From Stenotrophomonas maltophilia (GTDB taxonomy: Bacteria > Pseudomonadota > Gammaproteobacteria > Xanthomonadales > Xanthomonadaceae), in assembly GCF_002138415.1 (NCBI RefSeq), contig NZ_CP015612.1:660001-724000 (forward strand): 64,000 nt of DNA, written 5' to 3'. Made by a program: the position numbers and the translations under genes. Under the pieces are notes generated by a model. It saw only the letters and a program-made list of their open reading frames with translations. It was not told the DNA's origin and ran no database searches. This document shows, piece after piece, positions 26,062 to 35,564 of this stretch. Every line of letters begins with the position of its first letter. The stretch's first letter is position 1.

Positions 26062-28986
26062 ATGCGATCCCATCAGATCCAATACTCGGCGCTGGCCCTC
26101 GCACTGACGGCGGCACTCGCCGTTGGCATTCCCGTCCATGTGCACGCACAGCAGGTCATCGCAGACGGTGACGCACAGACTCCGGCAGCGGGGGATTACA
26201 GCGCAACCGGCGTGGGCAACCACGCCTTCCATGCGCTCAACGGTGGCAGCATCGTGCCGTTGGGTGCGGTCAACGTGAGTGCGGATGGCGATGGTGCATC
26301 CGCGGCCCGTGCCGAAGGTGCTGGCAGCCGTATCGAACTGAATGGTTCAACCTTGGTCACCACCGGTTTTGGTGCCACCACGGCGCTGGCGACGACGGGC
26401 GGTGAACTGCATCTGACAGCGACCGACGTCATCAACAAGGGCACCGGCATGGGCGTTGTGGCGCATACCGGTAGCCAGGCCACGCTGCAGGATGTGAACA
26501 TCCGCATGGAAGGCATGTCGTCAGTCGGCCTCGCCGGTGGCGGTGACATCAGCATGACCGGTGGCTCGATCTCGGCGATGGGGCTGGGTAGCCGCGCGGT
26601 GTCGGCCACCGGCGCGAACATGACCCTGACCGGCGTCGCGATTGAAGGCGCCTCGGGCATCTGGCTGGGGGACAGCAACCAGCTCGACCTTTCAGGAAGC
26701 ACCGTGAAGGCCAGCGGTATTGCGTTGGACATCAATGGTCGCAGCAATGCGGTCACTGTGGCGGACTCCAGCTTCCACAGCACCGGCGACGGGACCGCAA
26801 CCGTCAAGATGTTCTCCGATTCGACGCTGGCAATGGCACGCAGTTCCGTCATCAGCGAGGGCGATCGTGCGGTAGGCATCGATGCACGAACCGGGACGGT
26901 GGATCTGGACCGCGTGAATGTGACCACGTCCGGCGAGAGCAGCCATGGCCTGTACGCCGATTTCACTGGCATCGGCGCCGGTCCGATCATCAGTGCGCGT
27001 GCGGCCCAGGTTCACACGACGGGCGCGGGTGCGATTGGTGCGGTCGCGCGCCAGGGCGGCAGCATCCATCTGGACGACATCATCATCCGTACCGAAGGCC
27101 AGCAGGCCCATGGTGTGCTGACCGGGGGCTCCGGCGGGATGACGTTGACCGGTTCGCATATTCGCGCCGAGGGCGAGGGTGCCTGGGCTGCGGTGATCAA
27201 TGACAACGGCAGCCTGGGCATCGACGGCAGTGCGCTGGAGAGCGTGCAGCATGGTGGCGTGTGGGTGCGCAGCAGCCGTGACGCTGGTTTGACGCTGTCC
27301 AACAACGCCTACGTATCGGGTGGCAACGGCATTGCCGTCGCGCTGGATGCAGCAGTTGCGGGGCGATTCGACGTGGTGCTGGATGTTCACTCGCAGATGG
27401 TCGGCGACATCGTCATCACTCCCGAGGACGAGGATGCCGGTCTGGTGCCGCAGTCCGATGTGCACGTGCGCCTGGCTGATGGATCCCTGTGGCAGGGTAC
27501 GTCCAACCTGGTGCAGACGATGGCGATTGAAAGCGGCAGCCAGTGGACACTGACCGGTGATGCTACGGTGGGCGAACTGAGCGTACTGAACAGTGGCGTG
27601 GCATTGTCCGACGGCAGTGGCCGATTCAACACCCTCACCGTGGACGGTGATCTGCACAGCGAGGGCGCGACATTCCTGTTCCAGGGCGCGTTGGGCGGCG
27701 ATGACAGCGCCTTTGATCGCCTGCATGTGCGTGGCGATACCTCGGGTGATGCAAGCGTTGCGGTGAAGAATATGGGGGGTGTTGGCGCTCAGACGACCGA
27801 CGGCATCCAGCTGATCGAAGTGGACGGTGCGTCGCTGGCGACCTATGCGCTGGCCGGCCGCGCCGTGGGCGGTTCCTATGAGTATTTCCTGTTCCAGGGT
27901 GGCCTGACCGATCCCTCCGATGGCAACTGGTACCTGCGTTCGCAATGGTTCGATGTCTGCAAGGACAATCCGGCCGCACCGGGCTGTGTGGTAGACCCGG
28001 TTGATCCGGTTGATCCGGTTGACCCCATCGACCCGGTGGACCCGGTTGATCCGGTGGATCCGGTGCCCGTACTGCGTCCGGAAGCTGGGGCGTACCTGGC
28101 CAACCAGTCGGCGGCCATCAACATGTTTTCCCATCGTCTGAACGATCGCATCGGTGCCGTCTCGCTGGATGAAGGTCGTGCCGCGTGGGCGCGCGTGGGC
28201 CGGCAGCAGGCGGACTTCAGCGCGGTCGGTGGTCAGCTGTCGATCGATGGCAATACGTCGGTGCTGCAGATCGGCAGCGACCTGCTTCGCCGAGGCAATG
28301 CCGCGTTCGGCGTGATGTTGGGCACGGGGCGTGCTGACAGCAGCGCAGTGTCCGACCTGACCGGCTACAGCGCCAAGGGTCGGGTGCGCGGCAGCGCAGT
28401 GGGCGTGTACGGTACCTGGTTGCAGGCGGCTGACGGCACGCAGGGAGCGTACATGGATGTGAACCTGCAGTACGGCCGCTTCGACAACAGCGTGCATGGC
28501 ATTGGCCTGGAGCCGGAGCACTACGATTCGCGCATGGCCAGTGCGTCGCTGGAGACCGGCTACACCTTCAGTGTGTGGAAGGGCACCGCCAGCGCATTGT
28601 ATGTGCAGCCGCAGCTGCAGCTGAGCCATGTCGATTTCCGCGCCGATCGCCACGTGGAGAGCAATGGCACGGTGATCGACCACGCCGACGCGGGTGGTCT
28701 GAGTGGGCGTCTGGGCGTGCGCGTGTTCGGCCATGGCACTGCAGCCGGCAACAGCGTGCAGCCGTACCTGGGCGTGAACTGGTTGCGTGGCAGCGGCACC
28801 AGTACGTTGCGGTTCAACGGTGACACGCTGGGCGCGGACGTGCCGCGCAACCGCTACGAAGTGCAGGCCGGTGCCGAGCTGAAGCTGGGCCAGCGCTGGG
28901 GCGCGTGGGGTGGCGTGAGCGTGCAGCGCGGTGATTACGGTTACCGCAATGTGGGTGGCCAGCTGGGCCTGCGTATGGCCTGGTAA
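26062..28986 (+). CDS. Type Va autotransporter adhesin
   Basis: 974 aa. A signal peptide (LALALTAALAVGIPVHVHA) is followed by a passenger of about 620 residues made of short beta-helix turns rich in Gly/Thr/Ser, of the pectin-lyase-like pertactin type. A linker of repeating PVD/PID triplets (about 663-675) precedes the C-terminal domain (AGAYLANQSAAINMFSHRLNDR, AAWARVGRQQADFSAVGGQLS) that forms a 12-strand barrel ending GLRMAW. The terminal aromatic residue is Trp, not Phe. AAAGGAGA lies 9 bases before the ATG at 26062. It is probably a surface adhesin sharing an operator with the fimbrial genes. Confidence 0.9.
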   Translation: MRSHQIQYSALALALTAALAVGIPVHVHAQQVIADGDAQTPAAGDYSATGVGNHAFHALNGGSIVPLGAVNVSADGDGASAARAEGAGSRIELNGSTLVTTGFGATTALATTGGELHLTATDVINKGTGMGVVAHTGSQATLQDVNIRMEGMSSVGLAGGGDISMTGGSISAMGLGSRAVSATGANMTLTGVAIEGASGIWLGDSNQLDLSGSTVKASGIALDINGRSNAVTVADSSFHSTGDGTATVKMFSDSTLAMARSSVISEGDRAVGIDARTGTVDLDRVNVTTSGESSHGLYADFTGIGAGPIISARAAQVHTTGAGAIGAVARQGGSIHLDDIIIRTEGQQAHGVLTGGSGGMTLTGSHIRAEGEGAWAAVINDNGSLGIDGSALESVQHGGVWVRSSRDAGLTLSNNAYVSGGNGIAVALDAAVAGRFDVVLDVHSQMVGDIVITPEDEDAGLVPQSDVHVRLADGSLWQGTSNLVQTMAIESGSQWTLTGDATVGELSVLNSGVALSDGSGRFNTLTVDGDLHSEGATFLFQGALGGDDSAFDRLHVRGDTSGDASVAVKNMGGVGAQTTDGIQLIEVDGASLATYALAGRAVGGSYEYFLFQGGLTDPSDGNWYLRSQWFDVCKDNPAAPGCVVDPVDPVDPVDPIDPVDPVDPVDPVPVLRPEAGAYLANQSAAINMFSHRLNDRIGAVSLDEGRAAWARVGRQQADFSAVGGQLSIDGNTSVLQIGSDLLRRGNAAFGVMLGTGRADSSAVSDLTGYSAKGRVRGSAVGVYGTWLQAADGTQGAYMDVNLQYGRFDNSVHGIGLEPEHYDSRMASASLETGYTFSVWKGTASALYVQPQLQLSHVDFRADRHVESNGTVIDHADAGGLSGRLGVRVFGHGTAAGNSVQPYLGVNWLRGSGTSTLRFNGDTLGADVPRNRYEVQAGAELKLGQRWGAWGGVSVQRGDYGYRNVGGQLGLRMAW
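27988..28066 (+). repeat. Proline-Asp linker repeat (GTTGATCCG units) in the autotransporter
   Basis: Nine-base near-repeats GT(T/G)GA(T/C)CCG encode PVD/PID triplets between passenger and barrel. The in-frame repeat can change length without breaking the gene. Confidence 0.85.
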
Positions 28987-28998
28987 GCGGATGTGCAG

Positions 28999-29120
28999 CG
29001 GGGTCGGATCCCATGGCCACGGCAATGGGTTCTGACCCCTGACTGCTGCTGTAGAGCCGAGCCTACGCTCGGCTCATCGCGATCAGAACGAAGAGCAGCC
29101 GAGCATGGCTCGGCTCTGCA
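28999..29120. repeat. REP cluster after the autotransporter
   Basis: One GGGTCGGATCCC-family palindrome (28999-29038), then a GTAGAGCCGAGC pair (29051-29120) with inverted mates 30 bp apart. Confidence 0.87.
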
Positions 29121-29234
29121 ACTGCGGCGAGCAGGGACCGGACCTGAACCATGTTCACGTCTGTCGCGATTGTCCATTGAATGACTGCGCGAACGGTGGC
29201 GATGCTGCCGCCCTGTCTTCTGCCGGTTGCCTGC

Positions 29235-31202
29235 ATGTCCCCTCCCGAACGTTCCCACAACGCCGCCATCGATGGCCTGCGTGCACTCGCGGTGCTGGCT
29301 GTCGTCGTCTTCCACGCCAACGCCACGTGGCTGCCCGGCGGCTTCACCGGCGTTGACCTGTTCTTCGTGGTGTCCGGCTTCGTGATCAGCCAGTCGCTGG
29401 CCTCGCGCACCCATGCGTCGCTGGGCGCGCTGCTGCTCGACTTCTATCGCCGCCGCGTGCTGCGCCTGTTGCCGGCATTGCTGGTGATGTTGATGGTCAC
29501 CTTCGTGCTGTCGGCGCTGTTCATTCCCCGCGCGTGGCGCAACGAGCAGTTCGACCAGACCGGCTGGGCTGCGCTGGTCGGCTTCAGCAACATCGTGCTG
29601 GCCGGCCAGCAGGACGACTATTTCTCACCCGGCGCGGAACTCAATCCGTTCCTGCATACGTGGACGCTGGGCGTGGAAGAGCAGTTCTATCTGGTCTTTC
29701 CGCTGCTGTTCTATGTCTGGCTGCGCGGGCGTGAACGCTGGCCGTGGTCGCGTTGGCTGTTGCCGGTGCTCACCGTACTGTCGTTGGCGTGGGCAGGCTG
29801 GCAGGCGCAATCGGCACCGGCCGCAGCGTTCTATCTGCTGCCGGCACGGTTCTGGGAGCTGGCCGCGGGCGCGCTGCTGTACCAGTGGATGCGTACGCGT
29901 ACGCCGGGCCAGAACGGTGACGCGGTTGCAGTGGTCGGTCTGGCGCTGCTGGCCGCAGGCGTGGTGATCGCACCTCAGCTGGCGATGCCGGTTCCAGGCG
30001 TGCTGGCCACCGTGGCAGGTACGTTGATGTTGCTTGCGAGCGTGTCGGCGCCCGGTACATCACGCATCGGCCGCGCATTGGGGTGCACGCCGCTGGCGTA
30101 TCTGGGCCGGCTGTCCTATTCGCTGTACCTGTGGCACTGGCCGTTGCTGGTGCTGCTGCGCTGGACCTACGGCCTGCACGGCGCCGTGCTGTGGCTGTAT
30201 CCGGTATTGCTGCTGGCGGTATCCGCTGCGTCCTACCACTTCATCGAACGTCCGCTGCGCAGTGCGGCACCGCTGCTGCGCCTGGCGCCGGCCAAGGTGC
30301 TGGTGATGGCGTTGCCGCTGGTGGCGCTATGTGGTGCAGGTGCCTGGGCCACTGTGGAATACCACGAGCAGGTCTCGCTGAGCGTCACCCGTGACGGTTA
30401 TGCATGGCAGGCGCGCCGCTACCCGGCGTGGCGCCCGCTGGAGCCGGTGAGTGCACCGACGCTTGAAGGGCGGCGCCTGTTCGTGGCCGGCGACTCACAC
30501 GCAGCGGCCTATCGCACCATGACCAGCATGGTCGCGCGGCAGACCGGCATGGAGGTGCGCCAGCAGGATCGCGGCGGCTGCAGCTTCGTCAATCTGTTGC
30601 GGGCCAGCCCGGCCGATTGCCAGGGCTTCATCGAAGACGCGTTGTCGACCATCGAGCGCGAGGCGCGTCCGGGCGACATCGTGCTGCTGGCGGCCTTGCG
30701 CATGCCGGAGCTGCGCGGATTCGACTGGCAGCAACAGGATGCACAGGAAATCTATCGGCAGCTGCTGGCCGAACGCACGCCGGCCCATGCGCAGGCGGCA
30801 CGCGATGAGGCTGATCGGGTACTGGGGCGTTTGCAGAAGCTGGGCGTGCACGTGGTTGTGGATGCACCGCTGCCGTTGTTCAAGGCCGGGGCTTACCGTT
30901 GTTCTGACTGGTTCAACCGCGACAACCCGGCATGCGCGGGAGGCCTGAGTATGTCGCGTGCCGATCTGGACAGGCTGCGTGCGCCGCAGATGGCGTTGCT
31001 GGCCGAGCTGGCAGCGCGCTATCCATCGCTGACGGTGTGGGACCCGCTGCCGCTGCTGTGCGGGCCGCAGACCTGTTCTGCGGTGGAAGAGGGTGAACCG
31101 CTGTTCTTCGACAACGATCACCTGAGCGGGCATGGCAACCGCGTGCTGCTGCCCAGCTTCCGGCAGACCTTGATCGATATCGCGAGCGACAAGCCGGTGT
31201 AG
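29235..31202 (+). CDS. Membrane O-acyltransferase with C-terminal SGNH domain (OafA/YrhL type)
   Basis: 655 aa. The N-terminal half is acyltransferase family 3, with about ten membrane helices, the catalytic start IDGLRALAVLAVVVFHAN and GFTGVDLFFVVSGFVIS. The C-terminal half is a periplasmic SGNH/GDSL domain: GDSHAAAYRTM (Ser in GDSH) and FFDNDHLSGHGNR (Asp-x-x-His). Such proteins O-acetylate LPS O-antigen, peptidoglycan or other glycans on the outer face. Start choice is weak: ATG 29235 has no good ribosome site, and 29181 is an alternative adding 18 residues. The target polymer is not known; no glycan cluster is adjacent. Confidence 0.88.
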   Translation: MSPPERSHNAAIDGLRALAVLAVVVFHANATWLPGGFTGVDLFFVVSGFVISQSLASRTHASLGALLLDFYRRRVLRLLPALLVMLMVTFVLSALFIPRAWRNEQFDQTGWAALVGFSNIVLAGQQDDYFSPGAELNPFLHTWTLGVEEQFYLVFPLLFYVWLRGRERWPWSRWLLPVLTVLSLAWAGWQAQSAPAAAFYLLPARFWELAAGALLYQWMRTRTPGQNGDAVAVVGLALLAAGVVIAPQLAMPVPGVLATVAGTLMLLASVSAPGTSRIGRALGCTPLAYLGRLSYSLYLWHWPLLVLLRWTYGLHGAVLWLYPVLLLAVSAASYHFIERPLRSAAPLLRLAPAKVLVMALPLVALCGAGAWATVEYHEQVSLSVTRDGYAWQARRYPAWRPLEPVSAPTLEGRRLFVAGDSHAAAYRTMTSMVARQTGMEVRQQDRGGCSFVNLLRASPADCQGFIEDALSTIEREARPGDIVLLAALRMPELRGFDWQQQDAQEIYRQLLAERTPAHAQAARDEADRVLGRLQKLGVHVVVDAPLPLFKAGAYRCSDWFNRDNPACAGGLSMSRADLDRLRAPQMALLAELAARYPSLTVWDPLPLLCGPQTCSAVEEGEPLFFDNDHLSGHGNRVLLPSFRQTLIDIASDKPV

Positions 31203-31290
31203 AGCCGGGCCCACGCTCGGCTTGCCACGCGCAGCGCGGGCTTCATCGCGATCTGGTCGAAGAACAGCCGAGCATGGCTCGGCTCTACAG
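31198..31290. repeat. REP pair between convergent genes
   Basis: GTAGAGCCGGGCCCACGCTCGGCT, an internal CACGCGCAGCGCGGG hairpin, and AGCCGAGCATGGCTCGGCTCTAC. Confidence 0.85.
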
Positions 31291-31302
31291 GTAGGCGCGC
31301 GC

Positions 31303-32688
31303 CTATGCCGGTGGCAGCACCTTGCCCGGGTTGAGGATGCCATCCGGGTCCAGTGCGGCCTTGATCGCGCGCATCGTCGCCAGCGTTTCCGCAGTGAACG
31401 CCTGCGCCATGAAATCGCGCTTGGCCAGGCCAATGCCGTGTTCGCCGGACAGCGTGCCACCCAACGCCAGCGTCAGCTCGAAGATCTTCGGTAGCGCGGC
31501 ATGCGCGCGCGCGTTCTCTTCGGCATCGTCCGGGTGATAGAGGATGTTGACGTGCAGGTTGCCGTTGCCGGCATGGCCGAAGGTGACGATGGTCAGCGTA
31601 TAGTCGCGCGCCAGTGCCTGCACGCCAGCCACCAGTTCCGGAATGCGTGATACCGGCACCACCACATCTTCATTGATCTTGCCCGGCGCAACGCTGCGCA
31701 GCGCGGGCGACAGCGCCTTGCGTGCGGCCCACAGCTGGTCGCGTGCGCGTCCTTCCATCGCCACATCCAGTTCGATCATGCCGTCGCCTTCAGCGGCGCT
31801 GGCCAGTGCCTGCAGCAGGTAGGGCAGGGTGTCGTGGTCACCATCGGCTTCGACCAGCAGCATCGCGCCAGCCTCCGGCACGTCGGCACCATTCAGCCGC
31901 AGCAGCTCCAGGCTGCGTGCGTCCATGAACTCCAGGCGGGTCGGCACCACCGGCTGCGACATCAATCGCGATACCGCCGCAGCGGCCGCGTCGGCATCGC
32001 GGTACAGCACACGCAGGCCGGCCTGGCTGACCGGCAGCGGGGTCAGTTTCAGCGTGGCTTCCACGATCAATGCCAGCGTGCCTTCGCTGCCTACCAGCAG
32101 ATGGGTGAGGTCGTAGCCGGTGGCGTCCTTGGTGTAGGCGCCGCCGCAGCGGATGACGTCGCCGGTGCCGGTCACCGCCACCAGACCCAGTACGTTGTCG
32201 CGGCTGGTGCCGTACTTCACCGCGCGCGGGCCGCCGGCGTTGCAGGCCAGGTTGCCGCCGACGCTGCAGATTTCGGCGCTTGAAGGATCCGGTGCCCAGA
32301 ACAGGCCGTGCGGCGCCAGCGCCTGCTGCAGGGTGCCGTTGAGCACGCCAGGCTGCACGACCGCGCAACGATCACCGGCGCGGATCTCGACGATGCGATC
32401 CATGCGGGTGAACGACAGCACGATGCTGCCCGGCTGTGGGACGGCGGCACCGGTGGTGCCGGTACCGGCACCGCGCGCGACCAGCGCCACGCCGTGTGCA
32501 CGGCAGGCACGCACCAATGCCTGGACCTGTTCGATGTCGGCCGGCAGCGCCACCGCCGCCGGGCGCTGGCGGCGCCATGAGTTGTCCTGCGCGTTGGCCT
32601 CCAGCGCGCTGTCATCCATGCGCCAGCCCTCCGCGCCCAGCAGGGCGGACAGTTCGGCAACCAGGGGGGCGGGCAGGGCAGGACTCAT
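31303..32688 (-). CDS. FAD-linked 2-hydroxyacid oxidase (GlcD/D-lactate dehydrogenase family)
   Basis: 461 aa. The PCMH FAD-binding domain shows VARGAGTGTTGAAVP, DPSSAEICSVGGNLACNAGG and KYGTSRDNVLGL; the C-terminal FAD-oxidase domain shows GHAGNGNLHVNI and GGTLSGEHGIGLAKR. The family oxidises D-lactate, glycolate or D-2-hydroxyglutarate. No glcE/glcF subunits are beside it, so it is more probably a single-subunit D-lactate or D-2-hydroxyacid dehydrogenase. The ATG at 32688 overlaps the stop of the upstream DUF457 gene by 4 bases, implying one transcript. Confidence 0.85.
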   Translation of the reverse strand: MSPALPAPLVAELSALLGAEGWRMDDSALEANAQDNSWRRQRPAAVALPADIEQVQALVRACRAHGVALVARGAGTGTTGAAVPQPGSIVLSFTRMDRIVEIRAGDRCAVVQPGVLNGTLQQALAPHGLFWAPDPSSAEICSVGGNLACNAGGPRAVKYGTSRDNVLGLVAVTGTGDVIRCGGAYTKDATGYDLTHLLVGSEGTLALIVEATLKLTPLPVSQAGLRVLYRDADAAAAAVSRLMSQPVVPTRLEFMDARSLELLRLNGADVPEAGAMLLVEADGDHDTLPYLLQALASAAEGDGMIELDVAMEGRARDQLWAARKALSPALRSVAPGKINEDVVVPVSRIPELVAGVQALARDYTLTIVTFGHAGNGNLHVNILYHPDDAEENARAHAALPKIFELTLALGGTLSGEHGIGLAKRDFMAQAFTAETLATMRAIKAALDPDGILNPGKVLPPA

Positions 32689-33293
32689 GACGGATCTCGT
32701 GGGGCAGCAGGAGCGGGTTGGATCAGTTTCCAGGCGACGACGGCGGTAGCCAGCGGCAGCCACACCCAGCGCAGTTCAGAGAGCAGGGTGGCCACGCCGC
32801 GCGCGCTGAAGAACTGCGGCGCGAACGGTGATACGCGGATGGGTCGCCACGGTGCGAAGAAGCGGTGTTCGCTCCACGGCCACGCCAGCGCGACGCCGAG
32901 GCCGCCGGAGGTCATCGCATCGAGCAGTGGATGGCTGGCGGCACAGACGAAGACGAACACCGCGGCTTGTACGGTCGATGCCACCGTTGGCCCTGCCTTG
33001 GTAGGCGCCAACCTTGGTTGGCACGAAATCGCCGACCAAGGTCGGCCACTACCAAAGAATGCCAACACCGCGGCCACCGCCGCCAGCACGCAGGCAAACA
33101 GCAACGAATGGCTGGCACCGCGATGGCCGAAGGCATCGGCGTAGGGAATGTGCAGGGCAAAGGCCAGCACATCGGCATCGGGCAGCATCGCCGCGATCAC
33201 GCCGGCCACGAGCAGGCGCGGCGGGATGCGGCCACGATCAGCGGCGCACCACAGCGCCAGCGGTACGGCGGCATGGGTGATGATCGAAGGCAT
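32685..33293 (-). CDS. DUF457/YdjM-like membrane metal-dependent hydrolase with REP insertion
   Basis: 202 aa, several membrane helices. The family's metal-type residues are visible: MPSIITHAAV (His7), MLPDADVLAF, HRGASHSLLFA and ASHPLLDAMTSGG. Residues 81-98 (GSGRPWSAISCQPRLAPT) are encoded by a REP dimer at 33001-33052 in the same sequence family as intergenic REPs, inserted in frame in the loop between two membrane segments. The protein is therefore about 18 residues longer there than the fold needs. Its stop overlaps the FAD-oxidase start. Function of the family is not firmly established. Confidence 0.82.
   Translation of the reverse strand: MPSIITHAAVPLALWCAADRGRIPPRLLVAGVIAAMLPDADVLAFALHIPYADAFGHRGASHSLLFACVLAAVAAVLAFFGSGRPWSAISCQPRLAPTKAGPTVASTVQAAVFVFVCAASHPLLDAMTSGGLGVALAWPWSEHRFFAPWRPIRVSPFAPQFFSARGVATLLSELRWVWLPLATAVVAWKLIQPAPAAPRDPS
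33001..33052. repeat. REP dimer inside a coding sequence
   Basis: GTAGGCGCCAACCTTGGTTGGCAC followed by the inverted GCCGACCAAGGTCGGCC-ACTAC, wholly inside the DUF457 gene, keeping the frame open. Confidence 0.92.
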
Positions 33294-33307
33294 CAGTCAC
33301 GCACCGT

Positions 33308-33386
33308 GGTAGTGCCGGCCAGGCTGCGCTCTGGTAGGTGCCAACCTCGGTTGGCACAGAAGCGCCGACCAAGGTCGGCCTCTACC
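33308..33386. repeat. REP cluster between DUF457 gene and yraN
   Basis: A truncated GTAGTGCCGGCC half, then GTAGGTGCCAACCTCGGTTGGCAC and an inverted GCCGACCAAGGTCGGC-CTCTACC. The module resembles the copy inside the neighbouring gene. Confidence 0.87.
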
Positions 33387-33403
33387 AGAGCGGACGGAAA
33401 CCA

Positions 33404-33772
33404 TCAGCAGTCATCCAGCCGGAACGCATCCCGCAGCCAGTTCAACTGCGGCGGTTCACCCGTGGCTTCCACCACATCGAAGCGACAAGGCGCATCGGCC
33501 AGCGCAGGATTGTCCTGCAGGTATAACAACGCGGCATGCGCCAGGCGCCGACATTTGCGCGCATCCACCGAGGCGGCGGCGCCACCAAAATCGGAGCGCG
33601 CGCGATAGCGCACTTCCACGAACACCACGGTGCCGGCATCGTCCATCACCAGGTCCAGTTCACCGCCGCGATAGCGCACGTTGCGCGCACGCGGCTGCAG
33701 TCCGGCCTGTTGCAGATGCTGCTCGGCGGCGGCTTCCACCGCCGAGCCACGTTGGCTGCGCTCAGCGACCAC
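33404..33772 (-). CDS. yraN: UPF0102/YraN-family nuclease-like protein, GTG start
   Basis: 122 aa with the restriction-endonuclease-like fold signature: [16 protein letters not shown] and [28 protein letters not shown]...FVEV is the typical active-site string. Function is undefined, though the gene commonly follows lpoA. The start is GTG at 33772, overlapping the last 11 bp of lpoA; this gives the usual length of about 120 aa. The longer frame to 34066 is just lpoA read in another phase. Confidence 0.88.
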   Translation of the reverse strand: MVAERSQRGSAVEAAAEQHLQQAGLQPRARNVRYRGGELDLVMDDAGTVVFVEVRYRARSDFGGAAASVDARKCRRLAHAALLYLQDNPALADAPCRFDVVEATGEPPQLNWLRDAFRLDDC

Positions 33773-35483
33773 CGATGATCGGCATCGGCCGGCCGCCATT
33801 GAAGGTGGACCATGCCGGCTGGCGCAGGATGTTGCCGTTGCTGTCCAGGAACAGGGTGCCTGTGGCACCGTCCAGGCCGCCCTCGTTGGACAGCTTGTCC
33901 AGATAGGCGGTGATCTTCCAGGCATCGGCGCCGAAGGCGAACAGGCGGCCGGCGGCGCCGCGGGCGCTCGGCAGCGCGCTGGCCACCTGGCTGGCCGACG
34001 GCAGGCCGGACACGCTGCGCACATTCCAGGCTTCGTTCGGGTAGACGATGCCGTCCAGCGCCACATCTTCCTCTACCTTGCCGCTACCGACGGTCAGCTG
34101 CGAGGTGCCGACGCGGGTCGCGCCACCGGCACCGGCCAGCGCAAGCTGCGGCGCCAGCAGCCGGGCCTGCGGGGCGCGCACGGCGAGGAACACGGCGTCG
34201 ACCTGACCGGCATTGCGCACCTGCGTGCCGACATCGCCGACGGCTTCGCTGACATTGACCGTGGCCACCACCTGGCCGCCGCGCTGTGCGAAGCGCTGTG
34301 CGAAGGCGGCGGCGGAACGGCGGCCGGTGTCGTCATTGCTGCTGATGACCAGCGCGCGGTTGCGCTCGCGGCCACGCAGGTACTCGGCGGCGACGATACC
34401 GTCGTCTTCCGGGGCCAGCGAGAAGCCGGCGCTGCCGGCCGGCGGTGCATCCTTGCCGCGGTTCAGAGCCAGTACCGGCACCTGCAGCTGCTGGCGGCCG
34501 TACACGGCGTCCACTTCGTCGCGGCCCAGCGGGCCGACCACGAAGTCGGCACCGGAGGCGACGGCCTTGTCGTAGGCGGCGAGGGCACCGGCGGGGGTGC
34601 CGGCGGTGTCGAAGAAGTTGATGTCCGGGCGGCGGCGGCTTTCACCGTAGTAGGCGCTCAACAGGCCATCGCGCACCGGCTGCGCGGCGGTGGCCAGGCG
34701 GCCGCTGAGCGGCAGCAGCACCGCCAGCTTGGCCGGCGGCCGGTAGCCGTCGCTCATCGCCGGCGGCCGCTTGCTGGTGTCGAACTGGGCGGCGCCATCG
34801 CGGTCGAACGGGCGCGGCAGCGGCAGGCCGCGGGCGATCAGCGCACGGCCGGCGAAGTTGTACAGAGGATCGTTGGCCGGCAGGGCAGCGGCACGGCTGC
34901 GCAAAGTGGCGTCGTCGAGGGTACCGAGCAGGCCGGAGATGGCGGCCTGGTTCTCGCTGCGCGCACTGCCGGTCAGGCTGGCATGGGCGCGTGCACGTTC
35001 GGTGGCGGCGCCGAAGGCATCGCCGGTGCCCTGCAGCGCGTTGGCGCGGGCCAGATACCAGCGCGTACGCAGCGCCGGCAGCACGTTGTCGCCGTGGTCC
35101 TTCAGCAGGGCCAGCGCCTGCGCCGGCTGCTTGTCGGCCAGGGCCAGCTCGGCACCGGTCAACTGGTAGCGCTGCAGGCTGGCGCCGGACAGCTGGCGCG
35201 CGGTGAGCTGGCCCAGCAGGCTGCGCGCGCGGGCACTGTCACCGGCCAGGTGCCAGGCCCAGGCCGCGTCGGCCAGTGCGTTGCTGCGGGCGCCGCCGCG
35301 CAGGGTGGCGGCCAGGCCTTCCAGCTGCAGTGCGGCGTCGCGCGGCTTGCCCTGTTCGATCAGCGCCAGCGCCTGGCTCTGGGCCGGCGATTCGGGCGCG
35401 CTGGTCAGGCTGGTGGTGGCACAGCCGGCCATCAGCATCAGCGACAACGACAGGGCGGAGATCCGTGCGGCGGGCTTGTTCAT
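33762..35483 (-). CDS. lpoA: Penicillin-binding protein activator LpoA (LppC)
   Basis: 573-aa outer-membrane lipoprotein that activates PBP1A. The lipobox LMLMAGC places the lipid on Cys21. The N-terminal TPR-like region is helical and the C-terminal part is a periplasmic-binding-protein fold ([29 protein letters not shown] ... [10 protein letters not shown] ... YPNEAWN). ATG 35483 gives the normal signal peptide; ATG 35495 would add MDPI. It is divergent from rsmI and followed by yraN, the order seen in E. coli. Confidence 0.9.
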   Translation of the reverse strand: MNKPAARISALSLSLMLMAGCATTSLTSAPESPAQSQALALIEQGKPRDAALQLEGLAATLRGGARSNALADAAWAWHLAGDSARARSLLGQLTARQLSGASLQRYQLTGAELALADKQPAQALALLKDHGDNVLPALRTRWYLARANALQGTGDAFGAATERARAHASLTGSARSENQAAISGLLGTLDDATLRSRAAALPANDPLYNFAGRALIARGLPLPRPFDRDGAAQFDTSKRPPAMSDGYRPPAKLAVLLPLSGRLATAAQPVRDGLLSAYYGESRRRPDINFFDTAGTPAGALAAYDKAVASGADFVVGPLGRDEVDAVYGRQQLQVPVLALNRGKDAPPAGSAGFSLAPEDDGIVAAEYLRGRERNRALVISSNDDTGRRSAAAFAQRFAQRGGQVVATVNVSEAVGDVGTQVRNAGQVDAVFLAVRAPQARLLAPQLALAGAGGATRVGTSQLTVGSGKVEEDVALDGIVYPNEAWNVRSVSGLPSASQVASALPSARGAAGRLFAFGADAWKITAYLDKLSNEGGLDGATGTLFLDSNGNILRQPAWSTFNGGRPMPIIGGR

Positions 35484-35564
35484 GATCGGGTCCATGCGAT
35501 GAGGGCAGCGGCCTTGGCCGGGTACACGCTACGATTCTACCCTTGCCCCGTGAGTACCGCTGAA

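Noticed and set aside
33681..35564. Long upstream extension of rsmI
   Set aside because: It is the shadow of lpoA on the opposite strand; RsmI homology starts at 35565-35580.
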